Program-made: the position numbers and the translations under genes | The notes under the pieces: generated by a model | The model's input: the letters and a program-made list of their open reading frames with translations, nothing else | What the model was told of the DNA's origin: nothing | Database searches by the model: none | Source: Muraenolepis orangiensis | Lineage: Eukaryota; Chordata; Actinopteri; Gadiformes; Muraenolepididae | NCBI GenBank assembly: GCA_027704905.1 | Contig: CM051006.1 | Coordinates: 10,783,725-10,847,724 of the forward strand | Direction of reading: 5' to 3' | DNA length: 64,000 nt | Shown here: piece after piece, positions 20,354-32,899 of the stretch | Layout of the letters: each line of letters starts with the position of its first letter | Position numbering within the stretch: position 1 is the first letter of the stretch

Positions 20354-21736
20354 ATGAACCCAGCCGACTCAGATCAACTGACCACTGAAATTTTCTCCCA
20401 AGCGGACGCTTGAGCAGCAGGAGGAACAAATGTCATTCCTGCAACAGGGAGTGAAGGAGCTGGTAAACAGCCAGGATGATTTCAAATCCGTAATGACTAC
20501 CCAAGTGAGTCACCTGGTATTGCAGGTGCATCAAATGCTCGTTCACCTGAAGAACGACTCCTCCTCTCCGGATCCGGGGACAGCTCCACATACGGCGGCT
20601 GCTGTAATGCCTCCGGTCCCGGTCTTCCGCTCCTCGACTCCTCGCCTCTCTCTACCCGAGAAGTTATCTGGAGAGTCCGGACAATACCGCTCATTTATTG
20701 TTCAATGTAGTGTGCATTATGAACAACTTCCCTCCACCTTTCCCACAAATAAATCCTGATCCATGATTTCCCATCTCACCAGTCGAGCGGCAGCGTGGGC
20801 TACGGTGGAATGGGCTAGGGAATCAGCGATCTGAAAATCCCGGGAGCAGTTTGAAGAGGCTTTAAGGATGGTTTTTGACCCCACAGCACCAGGCAGTGAG
20901 GCAGCATGTGGGTTGAGCAATATCAAGCTAGGTATGGACTCTGTCTCTGATTATGCCCTCCGCTTTCGCACACTAGCCACCGATTGTGGATGGAATGCTC
21001 CGGCTTTGTTTGATGCGTTTGTTAAAGGACTCTCTGACAATATTCAAGACTTATTATCTGCCTGATAATCTAGATTATATGATAGCTTTGGCTGTCAGAA
21101 CTGACAATCACATACAAGAGTGAAAAAGAGATGGATTACAAGCTGCAGTATTCCATGATCCCCCTAGAGGTCGCAAGGACTCTTCTTGCCTGTCGTCAGC
21201 AGCCACGCAGAGGATGGCGCCCCCTGACGTCTCGAGGAAACATATGCAACTGGGGCGAGCTAAGCTGTCTGCAGAGAATCCCCGTTGCCGCTTGCAGGAA
21301 GGGTGGTATTTCTACTGTGTGCAACCAGGAAGGAAAAGACTCACCAGAAGTAAGGGGGAACACTAGTGAGTCGCTTCTCAGCCTCTAAAGATCTTTCTCG
21401 CTCCCTGACTGACATTCAGGTAAAACACTATGACACCACCGTATCTCTGGGAGTGTCAATTGACTCGGGCTGATGAAAGCCTAATGGACTGGGGTTTTGC
21501 TCAGAAAATCAGCATTAAACTAAACTGCTATCCCAGCCTCTAGAAGCCAGTGCCTTAGATGGCACACTTATTTTCAGAGTGACACACAAGACTGAAGACC
21601 CTGGAAGTGTGTTTTAATGACCACCACAAACAAATCTAATTTCACCTGTTTCACTCGGCTGAACACCCGATTATCCTAGGTTTCCCCTGGCTTAAGCAGC
21701 ATAACCCTCACATAGTTTGGTGTTCAGGGAGGGTTA
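20354..21736 (+). pseudogene. Gypsy gag and protease remnant (element 1)
   Basis: Gag packages the element RNA; the retropepsin matures the polyprotein. From ATG 20354 the frames carry MNPADSDQ, SLPEKLSGESGQYRSFIVQC, then NIKLGMDSVSDYALRFRTLA and GWNAPALFDAFVKGLSDNIQ, the classic gag core. A degenerate nucleocapsid (RAKLSAENPRCRLQEGW, about 21260) and a protease-like DSGADE-type region to HPIILGFPWLKQHNP (about 21690) follow. Several stops and frameshifts break it. The sequence stops at about 21736, so reverse transcriptase, integrase and 3' LTR of this copy are gone. Confidence 0.8.
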
Positions 21737-21904
21737 TGGGGTACACAGCAAAAATACAGGTGTTGAATTAACTCTAACAGAGTCAATTTCAACACATTTT
21801 CAGAGTTGATATAGGTCCACACTCTCCAGAGTTAAATTAACACTTTTCAAATAGGTAAACATTTAACACTATGCTAATAATTCATTTTTAACTCTTTATC
21901 CCGT
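21737..21904. repeat. AACTCT/AGAGTT-rich repeat fragment
   Basis: A TACACAGCAAAAAT start is followed by alternating TTAACTCT, AGAGTTAAATTAACAC and TCAACAC motifs, partly self-complementary. This looks like a fragment of a non-autonomous DNA repeat, but ends and target duplication could not be defined. Confidence 0.4.
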
Positions 21905-23715
21905 GGTCTCTTCCAGTTGGATTTGCCTGGAAAACCTCCCTCGGGAGGCGATCAGGAAGCATTCTTACTAGATGCCCGAACCAACTCAACTGGCTCCTTT
22001 CTACGCGAAGGAGAAGCGGCTTTACTCCGAGTCTCTCACGAGTGACTGAGCTTCTCACCCTATCCCTCAGGGAGATACCAGCCACCCTCCTGAGGAAACT
22101 CATTTTTGCCGCTTGAATTCGCGATCTCGTCCTTTCGGTCATTACCGATTGTTCATGACCATAGGTGAGGGGTAAGAAGACTGATCGGTAGATCGAGAGC
22201 TTTGCCTTCTGGCTCAGCTCTCTTTTGTTACAATGGTGCGCCAAAGTGCACCCAATACCGCTCCCGCTGCACCTATTTTCCGGTCAATCTCACGCTCCAT
22301 CCTCCCCTCCCCTCGAGAACACTGAAAGCCCTCCCCTCCATGACTACGCCTTGAAATCCTGTCCATGAAAATCCCAAACGGGATGGGTGACAAAGCGCAG
22401 CCCTGGTGGAGACCAACACCCACTGAGAACAGGCCCGACTTACTACCGAGAATCCGGACACAGCTCTTGCTTTGGTAATACAGAGATTGGATGGCCCTCA
22501 ATAGTGACCCCCGCACCCCATACTCCCGCAGCACCCCCCACAGTATTTCCAGAGGGACCTGATCATATGCCTTCTCCAAATCCACAAAACACATGTAGAC
22601 CGGATGGGCATACTCCCAAGCCCTCTCCAGGATCCTTGCAAGAGTGAAAAACTGGTCCATTGTTCCACGACCAGGGCGGAATCCCCATTGTTCCTCTCAT
22701 CTGAGGTTTGACTATCGGCCGAACCCTCCTTTCCAGCACCTTGGAGTAGACTTTCCCAGGGAGGCTGAGTGATGTGATACCCCTGTAATTGGCACACACC
22801 TTCTGGTCCCCCTTTTTGAACTTTTGAGTGGTACAACCACACCCGTTTGCCACTCCTCAGGCACTGTCCCAGACTTCCACGCAATATTGAAAAGATGTGT
22901 CATCCATGACAGCCCCTCAACACCCAGAGCCTTTAGCATTTCTGGACAGATCTCATCAACCCCTGGGGCTTTGCCACTGCGGAGATGTTTGACTACCGCA
23001 GTGACTTCATCCAGGGAGATTGATGTTTGCCGTCCTTCATCCTCCAGCTCTGTCTCTACCGTTGAGGGTGTAGTTGGGTTAAGAAGTTCCTCAAAGTGTT
23101 CTTTCCACCACCCGATCACCACCTCAGTTGAGGTCAGCAATGTCCCACCCTTACTGTACACAGCTTGGATGGATCCACGCTTTCCCCTGCTAAGGTGCCG
23201 GATTGTTTGCCAGAAACGCTTTGGTGCCGACTGAAAGTCCTTCTCCATGGCTTCTCCGAAATCCTCCCACACCCGCTGCTCTACCTCCGCTACAGCCGAG
23301 GCTGCCGTCCTCTTGAACTGTCGATACCTCGCAACTGAGTCCAGAGTCTCACAGGCTAACATAACCCGGAAGGCCTCCTTCTTCAGCCAGACGGCTTCCC
23401 TAACTACCTGTGTCGACCACGAAGTCCGAGGGTTACTGCCCCTTGAGGCACCAATGACCTTGAGGCCACAGCTCTCAACCACAGCTTCGGCAATAGAAGC
23501 TTTGAACAATGACCACTCTGGCTCAATGCCCCCAGCCTCCACAGAGATGCCCGAAAAATTATGCCGGAGGTGGGAGTTGAAGGTCTCCCGGACAGGAGCA
23601 TCCACCAGACGTTCCCAGTTCACCCGCACTACACGTTTGGGCTTACCCGGTCTGTCCAGAGGCTTCCCCCACCATCTTACCCAACTCACCACCAGATGGT
23701 GATCGGTTGACAGCT
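21905..23715 (-). mobile_element. Nimb/RTE-like LINE, RT core deleted
   Basis: Reading minus from 23692: a linker with WSTQVVREAVWLKKEAFRVM, the thumb/RT start AVVKHLRSGKAPGVDEICPE, then shifted frames with CANYRGITSLSLPGKVYSKV, MCFVDLEKAYDQVPLEILWG and GLHQGCALSPIPFGIFMDRI. The sequence then jumps from GGEGFQ to GRMEREIDRKIGAAGAVLGA, so the segment that should contain the catalytic FADD is missing. The C-terminus is SFLRRVAGISLRDRVRSS and QLSWFGHLVRM to about 21888. It is 5'-truncated in the endonuclease and 3'-truncated. It lies between two gypsy remnants. The long plus-strand frames over it are shadows. Confidence 0.8.
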
Positions 23716-23881
23716 AACTTATTAAAACAGGTAGATCGGACCATTGTTTTTTTTCTACGAGGTGTTACGCAGGACCCCCCCCCCCCCAATTGTGGTGGGC
23801 CGGTCTGGAGCACTCCGCATTGCATCTCCTCAGTCTAAATCGGATTCTATGATTCATTTGAGTTAAAGACTCAAGAATAGT

Positions 23882-23942
23882 GTGCGTTAAAGTCTCGAGA
23901 TGAATCACATGCGTTAACGCGTTCACTTTGACAGCCCTAGTT
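23882..23942. mobile_element. hAT-like terminal fragment
   Basis: Reading minus: CTAGGGCTGTCAAAGTGAAC, then GCGTTAACGC and a degenerate GATTAATC-type block with CTCGAGA. The same sequence occurs at 42672-42735. Ends of the TAGGGCTGTCAA type are common in fish hAT elements. A CAGTGGTTCCCAAA at 24172-24185 is another hAT-like terminus nearby. Confidence 0.5.
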
Positions 23943-24214
23943 CTAATGCTTTGGTGTTCTGACTTTTCGTTCTGAATCTTTGTTTTTCATCGAACTTGCA
24001 TGTGGCTCAATAAATCGTCAATTGAATGTTTAGTCCTGACAAACTTACATACTCCAGTTCACATCATCTATATATTGTACTTTGAATTGAACAATGTTAG
24101 AATGTCAATACATGCATACAATTATTTGCAGGATTGTGCCTATAGGTAGAACACCCTACAGCCGCTATACCAGTGGTTCCCAAAGAGAAGGCTATAAATT
24201 AGGCTATAAATGAT

Positions 24215-26515
24215 GGTATGTTGAGGGATAGACCTAATAGCCTCAATGATCTGATCTTTGTCACCCTGATGATGGGCCAACGGCTTGCGGAGAGGGACTG
24301 TGAGCTAGGTCATCATTCCGCTCCCCCTACTCACCATACCCATCCCTATGCTGTGTTCCCTGTGACTCCCCATAGACCTCCTCCCTCACCGCCCAAGAAC
24401 CTGACTATAGAGCAGGTGGGTCGCTCCCAACTATCCAGGGTAGAGCAAAACCAGCGTTTCCGGGTCCCTGGCATTTGGAATAATCCACCCTTCTTTGGCA
24501 GCAGGGTTAAGAAGAAGGGCAGTGACCCCAGGCCTTGCATAGACTTTCAGGACCTAAATTACATCATGGTAAAGAACCGTCACCCCTTACCGTTGATGAG
24601 CTCCATGTTCAAGCCATTGACCCATGCCACCGTTTTAACGAAACTAAACCTCCGCAACGCCTACCACCTTGCTCGCATCAGGGAGGGGGACGAGTGGAAG
24701 ACGGGGTTCAATACCCACCTCGGTCACTTTGAGTATCTGGTGATGCCATTCGGGATTACCAACGTCTAAGCTTTTTTTCAGGCCTTGGTCAACAACCTCC
24801 TCTGGGATATGCTCAATGTGTTCTTGGTGGTGTATTTGGACGATATTTCATTTTTTTTCTCGGTCAGAGCAGGAGCACCGGCAGCATGTTCGCTTGGTTC
24901 TCCAACGTCTCCTGGAGAGGAAGCTGTTTGTCAAGGCGGAGAAGTGCCTGTTCCTCAGCCACATCGTAGAGAAGGGGCACACCAGAGCTAACCCCAGAAA
25001 GATCCAGGCCGTGGAGGAGTGGCCCAAACCCAAAGACAGAAAGCAACTGAGCAAACTTCTATTGCCGTTTCATTCAGGGTTTCCACAGTTTGGCGGCTCA
25101 TCTCACGGCCCTCACTTCAATTCTTTGCTCCTTCTCCTGGTCCCACCTGAATCCACCTTTTCCGCCTTGAAGAACCTGCAGCACTTTTCCGCAGCACTGG
25201 TACAAGCCCACCCCGATCCTTCCAGACAATACATTGTGGAGGTGGATGCCTCGGGGCTATCCTCTCCCAGAGGTCGGTGGAGGACGAGAAGCTCCATCTC
25301 TGCGCCTATTTCTCTCGATGCTGTAGTCCAGCGGAGAGAAATTAGGACATTGGCGACAGGGAACTGCTGCCGGTTCAGGCGGCACTCAATGAATGGCGAC
25401 ACTGGCTGGAGGGGACTCAGCAACCTTTTGTGGTTTGGTCGGACCACAAGAACCTCACCTAGCTCTGTTTTGACTTCTCCCTCACCTTTTGCCAAGGTTC
25501 CCACAATACCAACGCTTACGCCCCGTCCCATCTTTTCCCTGAGAGAGCAGCATGGTATCGGAGGACACCATCCTGCCCCCAGCCCGGGTGATTGGTATGG
25601 TCAACTGGGAGATTGAGATGGTGAGGAGGACCGCCCAGCTTGACAAACCTGATCTGGATGGTGGTCCCCCTGGTTGCATGTCTTTTTGTAAGGGAATTGG
25701 GGCTACGGTCAGCCTCTCTTCCGGATACCATCCCGAGACCAACGGGCAGGCAGAGAGAGCCAACCAGTCCCTGGAGGCCACACTCAGATGCCTAACCTCG
25801 AGCAACCCTGCATCATGGAGCAAGGTCCTGCCCTGGGTGGAGTACTCACGACACAAAAACGCAGCCACAGGTACGTCCCCTTTTGAATGTTCCCTGGCTT
25901 ATCAACCCCCCATGTTTCCCCGGCAATAGTTCGATGCGGCTGTCCAGCGCTCACCTCCGCCACTGTGGCCGGGTTTGGAGGTCTGCACAAGCTGCTCTCC
26001 TGAGAGCCACCCAATGGGCTCAACGGGGAGTAAACTGGCAACGGAGTCCAGCCCCTGCCTACCATCCAGGTTTGGCTGATGGCTCAGGACCTACACCTCC
26101 GCACCTCTTCCCCTAAACTCAATCCCCGTTATGTCGGTCCCTAAACCATTGTTCGTCCTCAACCCCTCTGCAGTACGTCTTGACCTCCCCCCTTCCATGA
26201 ATGTTCATCCCGTGTTCCATGTATCTCTGTTGAAACCCGTGTCCATCAGCACCCTATCTACCCCCACCCCAGCCCCTGCACCTCCCCATGTCCTCACAGA
26301 CGGCGACCTGGTCTGGACGGTTAAGGAGCTCCTGGCAGTCCGACGGGGCATAGGATTCCAGTACCTAGTGGACTGGGATGGCTACAGTCTGGATGAGCGC
26401 AGTTGGGTCCCCCCTTCCTATCTGGCCGACCCCTCCCTGCTCACCGACTTCTACCAGGCCCACCCCAGAATGCCCCTGAAAGGCCGCCTGGTGTTGCCCC
26501 TAGGGTGGGGGGTAC
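24215..26515 (+). pseudogene. Gypsy pol remnant with chromodomain (element 2)
   Basis: This is a second gypsy copy. A gag end (LRDRPNSLNDLIFVTLMM, 24215) runs into a nucleocapsid stub (GRSQLSRVEQNQRF) and directly into reverse transcriptase: DPRPCIDFQDLNYIMVKNRH, LTKLNLRNAYHLARIREGDE, LVMPFGITNV, then a shifted VYLDDISFFF with the catalytic YLDD. RNase H is fragmentary (VEVDASG, about 25240). Integrase keeps only its C-terminal part (SSGYHPETNGQAERANQSLE, about 25720). A chromodomain (LVDWDGYSLDERSWVPPSYL, about 26365-26430) ends the protein and would bind modified histones to guide insertion. Protease and the integrase core are deleted; frameshifts are many. Confidence 0.85.
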
Positions 26516-26855
26516 TGTTGTGATGCCACACCACTCTCCTCTCCGGCCACGCTCCTCTGCCTCCACCCCTATCAATTATCTCCCTACTTATTCTCAGCTC
26601 TCCTGTTCCCTTGTTGCTAGAACTTTCCCGTTTTCTACAACCCAAAACTCTCTAGCCGATTCCTCCGTGAACACCTTTTGCAAACCTCCCGTGAATACCC
26701 TTTTGTCAATCTCCGCAAACTCTTTGTTTATCTCTGTTGGACTATTTTTCTTGTTTGATACTGTTGTTGTAATTTCGGTTTTAAACTCCTTTTTTTGCCA
26801 CCGACTCTGCTAGTATTCGTTGTTGACTCTGCTAGACTAGTGTGTGGCACAACAG
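26516..26855 (+). mobile_element. Gypsy 3' LTR (element 2)
   Basis: A purine tract (CTAGGGTGGGGGG) precedes TGTTGTGATGCCACAC, and the LTR ends GTGTGGCACAACA. The ends form inverted repeats longer than the minimal TG/CA. It does not resemble the LTR at 19972, so elements 1 and 2 are separate insertions. Confidence 0.7.
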
Positions 26856-26856
26856 C

Positions 26857-26945
26857 TTACTCCCCATTCCCTCCTGCACTATGAAATTCTAGGACACAAT
26901 ACTAAAAGAATACTATACACAATACATAACATACAAAGAAGAATA
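26857..26945 (-). mobile_element. LINE 3' UTR fragment, TATAG-rich family
   Basis: CTTACTCCCCATTCCCTCC at the start and TATACACAATACATAACATA at the end match 4000-4150 and, inverted, 34440-34690. Confidence 0.55.
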
Positions 26946-26984
26946 ACGTGATACATGGATGATATGAGAGAACTACTTGTCACT

Positions 26985-27290
26985 AGATTTCAAAAGTGCA
27001 TTTATTCCTAACAAGTTTCCAAGAACTGAACCAGTGCTCAAGTAGAAGTACAATAAGTGTGCAGGTCCTAAGGTTAAAGGTAGGTTTATATTTGAATCAT
27101 CTCTGGGAAGAAAGCATCTTTAGATATGTTATTTATGTGACTACGGACGATTAATGAGGGGTCAAAGGTGATGGCAAGGTTTTCTAAGAGATAGTAATAG
27201 TAATCTGTGATGGGGTTAGCTACCCATGAGACTGCTATTTTGAGCTGTGTGTCATCTGCATAGCAATGGAGGAAGGATACATCGTGCCTG
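26985..27290 (-). mobile_element. L2 LINE fragment with YADD remnant
   Basis: Positions 26985-27060 repeat the L2 3' UTR of 18916-19075. The minus strand from 27290 reads FLHCYADDTQLKIAVSW, with the catalytic YADD, then ENLAITFDPSLIVRSHIN. RT and UTR pieces are joined by internal deletion. The 126-residue frame that also runs through the CA array is partly real only here. Confidence 0.75.
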
Positions 27291-27318
27291 TTGATGCCAA
27301 CCGGTAACACGTACACGT

Positions 27319-27466
<148 letters not shown>

Positions 27467-27836
27467 GGGAGACAGAGAGAGACAGAGAAACAGAGAACAA
27501 ACGGCAGAAAGAGATGATTAAAATAAATGTGAACACGAAGCCCAAACCCAATGTCCACAACTAAAATTGAAGATGGGGGGAGGATAGAGTGGGGGATGGG
27601 GAGGGGGGATTGGGGGTGTGCGTAGAACGGACAAAAGGCAGCGGCGCTGCTTTCCCCCCCCCGCGGCCGCTTGATAGACATAAATCTGTGGCTGTCTGCT
27701 CCCACTGGTTTAAGGCTCTCAGTGTTTCCTCTGAATGCTGATTGTGGTCACTGGGGTGTGTCTCCGTTTGACAGACCCGGGAAGCTTCGGGTTTGGTCAT
27801 TCTGCACGCTTTATTCCTCTGATCAATATATATATA

Positions 27837-27952
<116 letters not shown>

Positions 27953-28304
27953 GTGCATGCCAGGAGCACAGGGGTGAGCGAGTGTGTGGGGAGTGGTGAT
28001 TGTTTGGTGGAAGATTTGAAAGTTTCTATTCTTTTTCTGATCTTTGCTCCGTATCTTCTTTATATATTCTCTACATGATCAGATAAGGCTTTTTATTTAA
28101 AACTTTAAAGCTTGGTGTTCGGTTTGTGGAGAGGAAGACGGATAAGGCGGCCATGGCGTACTCCGAGACGCCTCCGCTATCGATCCGTCATGGGATTCGG
28201 GTCTCTCCCGATCCCGATGTGGGTAAACATGGAGAGGATTGGGAGAGAGTAGGAGGCAGAGAAAGGGATAGAGAGAGAGTGGAGAGAACATGGGGAGAGA
28301 GAGC

Positions 28305-28409
<105 letters not shown>

Positions 28410-28499
28410 ATAGGGAGAGAGAGCGAAAGAAATAGAGAAATGGACAATAGAGTGATAGAGAGAGAAACAAGATGAGGAAAGAAGAGGAGAGAGAAGATA

Positions 28500-30590
28500 A
28501 TGAGATATTCCTCCTCTTTTTTCAAAAATAGTTTGGGGACCACTTCCTGCTCCTCAGGGGTGCCCTTTGAACCTAGAACCTGTGCCACCTTTGAAGGCTT
28601 ACAGGGAAGCCAAAAAACGTGCTACAGACATGGGATCAAGTTTTGGAAATATCTTGACCTCTGCTACCATAAGCAAGGGCAAAACAATTGAAGGCGTCAC
28701 TCAGCAGGGTCACAACCTGTAAAAAACATGATTTCACCCTCTTAAAAATAATAAAGATCAAATGTGACCACGCCAGTGTGTTTCTCGGCCAGTAAACCCA
28801 ATAATAAGATGGCAAGATTCCTGGTCACAATTTCACATAATAGGGAAAACACATTAGAACTACAAAACGTGTGACACAGCACGCTGCAAATTGTAGTTCT
28901 TTGCACACGTCCGGGTCTCGTCCCTTGATCTATTTGTGTTAATAATGTGGTTTATATATTTTTTTAAACATATAATACAGTTTCCGAACGAGACGGTGCA
29001 GCTCAGTGCCGCTGCAGTCCGATGGATTAGTAACAAACGTAAAAATAAACTTAAATAATAAATGGAACAGAACAATAAGGCGGCAGTGATATCAGTGTCC
29101 ATAGCAACGATAGAAACCTGAACAAATATTCGTAATAACTCAAAAACTAAAGATCGTATAAATTCACTGAACAAAGCGTGTGAGAGTAAAACACACATTT
29201 CTCGCTAGAAATGTTATCAAAACATATTATAATGCCGAAACTATCTATCTCTCTATTACATTTTCCACCGAGAATACAACTGTGCTTGACGTTATAGCTT
29301 CAGAAGTTTGCGCATGCGCACCGGGTTGATACGTAGGGTTTCCTACGAAACAAAGTGCACTGTTTTTTCGTAAGGAATCCTACGTATCGTTTATGAGAAC
29401 AGCCTGCTCATCCGGGTGCCGCCACAGAGGGCTAAAAACACAATGGAGTTGCGTGACAATGACATCCATTGCCCAACCCAGACACAGACACAAGAACCTA
29501 AAATGGAATGCTTGTTGTCTTTTCGACCAGCTTTAACCAATCCAAGCTGTGCCGTGACCCAATCATCGTCAGCCTCGTTCAATCCCCGGTGCCACTGACT
29601 CCCTACACACCGCACTTAGTGGCAATAATGTCTTCGTGCTTTTTCAAAGAGTCAAAGTGTTTGAATGGAAATGAACCGGTTCAGAAATGAAACGGTGTAA
29701 AAGGCCATTAACTAAAGGTCCAACTTGGTATTCAGCCCTATTGTTAGAAAGTCATTCAGGATGTTCCTCTCAGGATGGAGTCCCATCTATCTCAATAGGA
29801 AATGGCTTAGAAACACACAAGTACAAAATATCAGTCAATATTCAGGTACTGGTCTTCTACACAACACACCTCATGGGGAAAGGGGCTGGATGCTCAGTTT
29901 GCTTACAATCTATTATTTTCAAAATGTTATTTTCAAAATGTCTTTTTGGGTGAAGCAGGATAAATGTTACAGCTTAGAGAACAAGTTCCTATGGAGTTGG
30001 ATGGGACTGGGGAGTACCATTAAGGGGCTCTATTAAGGAGCTATGGCGGCGCATATAGACATATAAGCATTGTTGCTGCACGCCACCAGGGTGGCTTTTC
30101 AGGGCTCCTCCGACCACCAGGTGAATGTTATTGTAGCGGTGGAATGGTTTTGGGAGCAGAGCAGATGGTACATGCTCACGCTCCTCCTTACGAGCATGTG
30201 TGGTGGTAGCTGGTTTAACCTGGGGGTCCTTCATTACCAAGGACAGTTTTTATAAGGACAGTTTTTATGTGCGCAAAATGCTTTTCAGAGCGAGAGAAAC
30301 CTTGTTTCATTGCAAAACTGTGATTTACGATGTGTTTGATGTTAACAACCATGGTCATCTACTGTTTAACAATGGTCTAAGGTATAACCTTCATTGTGCA
30401 ATTGTATTTTGGCATGTGGTAAGAAGCAAATCTTCGGCAGAAAGACTCAAACAACAGATTGACATTGCAGAACGTTCGATGGATTGTAACTGATTGTGAA
30501 AATTGAAACGTTCAGCCAATGTCGTAAATCACATATCATCAGAACGCCCTGAAGAGGTTTTCACATGATAAGGTTATCTGAAAGTCATTC
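28500..30590. other. Unassigned stretch with one hairpin
   Basis: Frames here (for example 28860-29198 minus, 29391-29690, 29687-30255, 30200-30493) have no domain I recognise and overlap on both strands. The only structural feature found is the hairpin at 29328-29388. Confidence 0.35.
29328..29388. repeat. Hairpin, 23-bp arms
   Basis: Arms 29328-29350 (GATACGTAGGGTTTCCTACG start) and 29366-29388 pair with about three mismatches around a 15-base loop. The arms are rich in TACGTA. Confidence 0.8.
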
Positions 30591-30591
30591 T

Positions 30592-31245
<654 letters not shown>

Positions 31246-31377
31246 GCTGTGCAATTTAATTGAATCTTTGCACAATGTTCAAACCACCTATATTTTCTAT
31301 AAATAGCATCTTAGCATCAGAGAACCTGATTCATCCATGTTCATTTTTTTATATATATATAAAGTTGGATTGAATTC

Positions 31378-31545
31378 CCTTTGATTGATGATCACATACA
31401 TGTACACACACAGTGAAATGGCTTTCTCTGCACTAAACCCATCGTTGTATTCGGAGCAGTGGGCAGCTATTTTATATTCAGCGCCCGGGGAGCAGTGTAA
31501 GGGTCTGGTGCCTTGCTCAAGGACACCTCGGCAGTGCCCAGGTGT
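31378..31545 (-). mobile_element. SINE body/tail, minus strand
   Basis: Reading minus: GCCGAGGTGTCCTTGAGCAA, GGCACCAGACCC, CCCGGGCGCTG, GCTGCCCACTGCTCCGAATA, then TTCACTGTGTGTACATGTAT. This is the body shared with the SINEs at 43377, 45728 and 61035. The tRNA-like head is missing. Confidence 0.75.
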
Positions 31546-31549
31546 ATCG

Positions 31550-32090
31550 GGGCCTATGCGCTGCATCCTGCTCTGGAGAGAGGCTCTAATCCAGAAACGT
31601 CTGACAAAGATTCTTGAGGATGAAGAACTATCAGAGGACATCAAGGAGAACCTAAAGATCCTGCGGATTGCACTCACTGAAACTCAACAATCTCTACAGA
31701 AAGCTCACTATACTTTAAGCTCACAAGCTATAAATCGGTGGCCATCTTAAATTTAAACATTGAAAATAGGTCAAATAATTACAACTCCATAATTTATGAA
31801 TTAATTGACCCAAATAGTTTTAGAAACCATGTACTCTGCAGCATTGTAGGTCAAACCATTAAAAATATGATTTCCAGCTTAACTGACGGTAGCCATTTTG
31901 GATTTTTAACATTCATAGATGTTTAAAATTCAGTGAGAAACTAACCTTTGCTCTCCGCGGTCAGGGAAGAGCTTCATATGACCCTATTAAATGGTGTTGC
32001 TGCTTGCAGCTCTCTCTACCAAACTACTTGACACTCAACACTGCACTTTGTTTGTAAATAGTCAGCAACAAAATTCATATATACATTTGA
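31550..32090. other. Unassigned stretch
   Basis: One plus-strand frame (31385-31750) includes ILEDEELSEDIKENLKILR, which looks protein-like, but it starts inside the SINE and has no family I recognise. No other signal was seen. Confidence 0.3.

Positions 32091-32096
<6 letters not shown>

Positions 32097-32126
<30 letters not shown>
32097..32126. repeat. (TA)n microsatellite
   Basis: About 15 TA units followed by CATATATAAATA. Confidence 0.95.
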
Positions 32127-32133
<7 letters not shown>

Positions 32134-32371
32134 TAAATATTGTTCATCCCTTGCAGGATACATTTATCAAACCAAGCTTATGTTAAGAGGATGCAGCACT
32201 ACAAACGTATGTGTGTGGCAGTGATGTATAGAGAAACAGCTTTAGGGTACAGGCCTACTTTGAAACCACTGTAATTACCCTGTCTATAGAACGCATCAGA
32301 CATAACAGCTCCAGAGCGACCGCAACGTCTATTCATATACATGCACAACGGCAGTCCACACTAATATGCCG

Positions 32372-32436
32372 GGCACACACACACACACACAGAAACACAA
32401 ACTCACACACACACACACACACACACACGCCTACAG

Positions 32437-32478
<42 letters not shown>
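32372..32478. repeat. Compound (CA)n microsatellite
   Basis: Three CA blocks separated by GAAACACAAACT and GCCTACAGG. Further short CA tracts lie at 32608-32645 and 32756-32850. Confidence 0.95.
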
Positions 32479-32479
<1 letters not shown>

Positions 32480-32899
32480 GACAAACAGTGATTGTTTTTG
32501 TTCCTATTTATCTCTGTCGGCCATCATCTTCCTCGTCAGCATCTCATTAGTCAATCTCCTCTCACTGTCACGCTAGATGAGCTATCGATCCAAGCTACTC
32601 TTTTCAAACACGCACACGCACACACGCACACACACACACACACAACAATTACATATCAATTGAGTCCGGAAAGTCTCGCATTTTAGAAGGCTAACCATTT
32701 TGAAAGAACATACACTTAAATACGTAAATGGCAGTAAAGTAGTTTGCAGAAAGTACACACAAACACACATATGCACGCACGCCCACCCACCCACACACAC
32801 ACACACACACACATACAGACAACCCCCCCCCCACACACACACACACAGTCACAGCTGGAACCTCTTTGTGCAGCAGAGCATTGAAGCTCAGCGTTTCTA

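Noticed and set aside
20338..20354. A defined tRNA primer-binding site
   Set aside because: The position after the LTR is right, but I could not match the sequence to a particular tRNA 3' end with confidence.
22387..23702. Long plus-strand frames (up to 151 residues)
   Set aside because: They are antisense to the Nimb/RTE-like LINE, whose minus-strand translation has clear RT motifs.
31385..31750. 121-residue plus-strand frame with ILEDEELSEDIKENLKILR
   Set aside because: Its start lies in an antisense SINE and no family was recognised. It may be a fragment of something real, but it cannot be supported.
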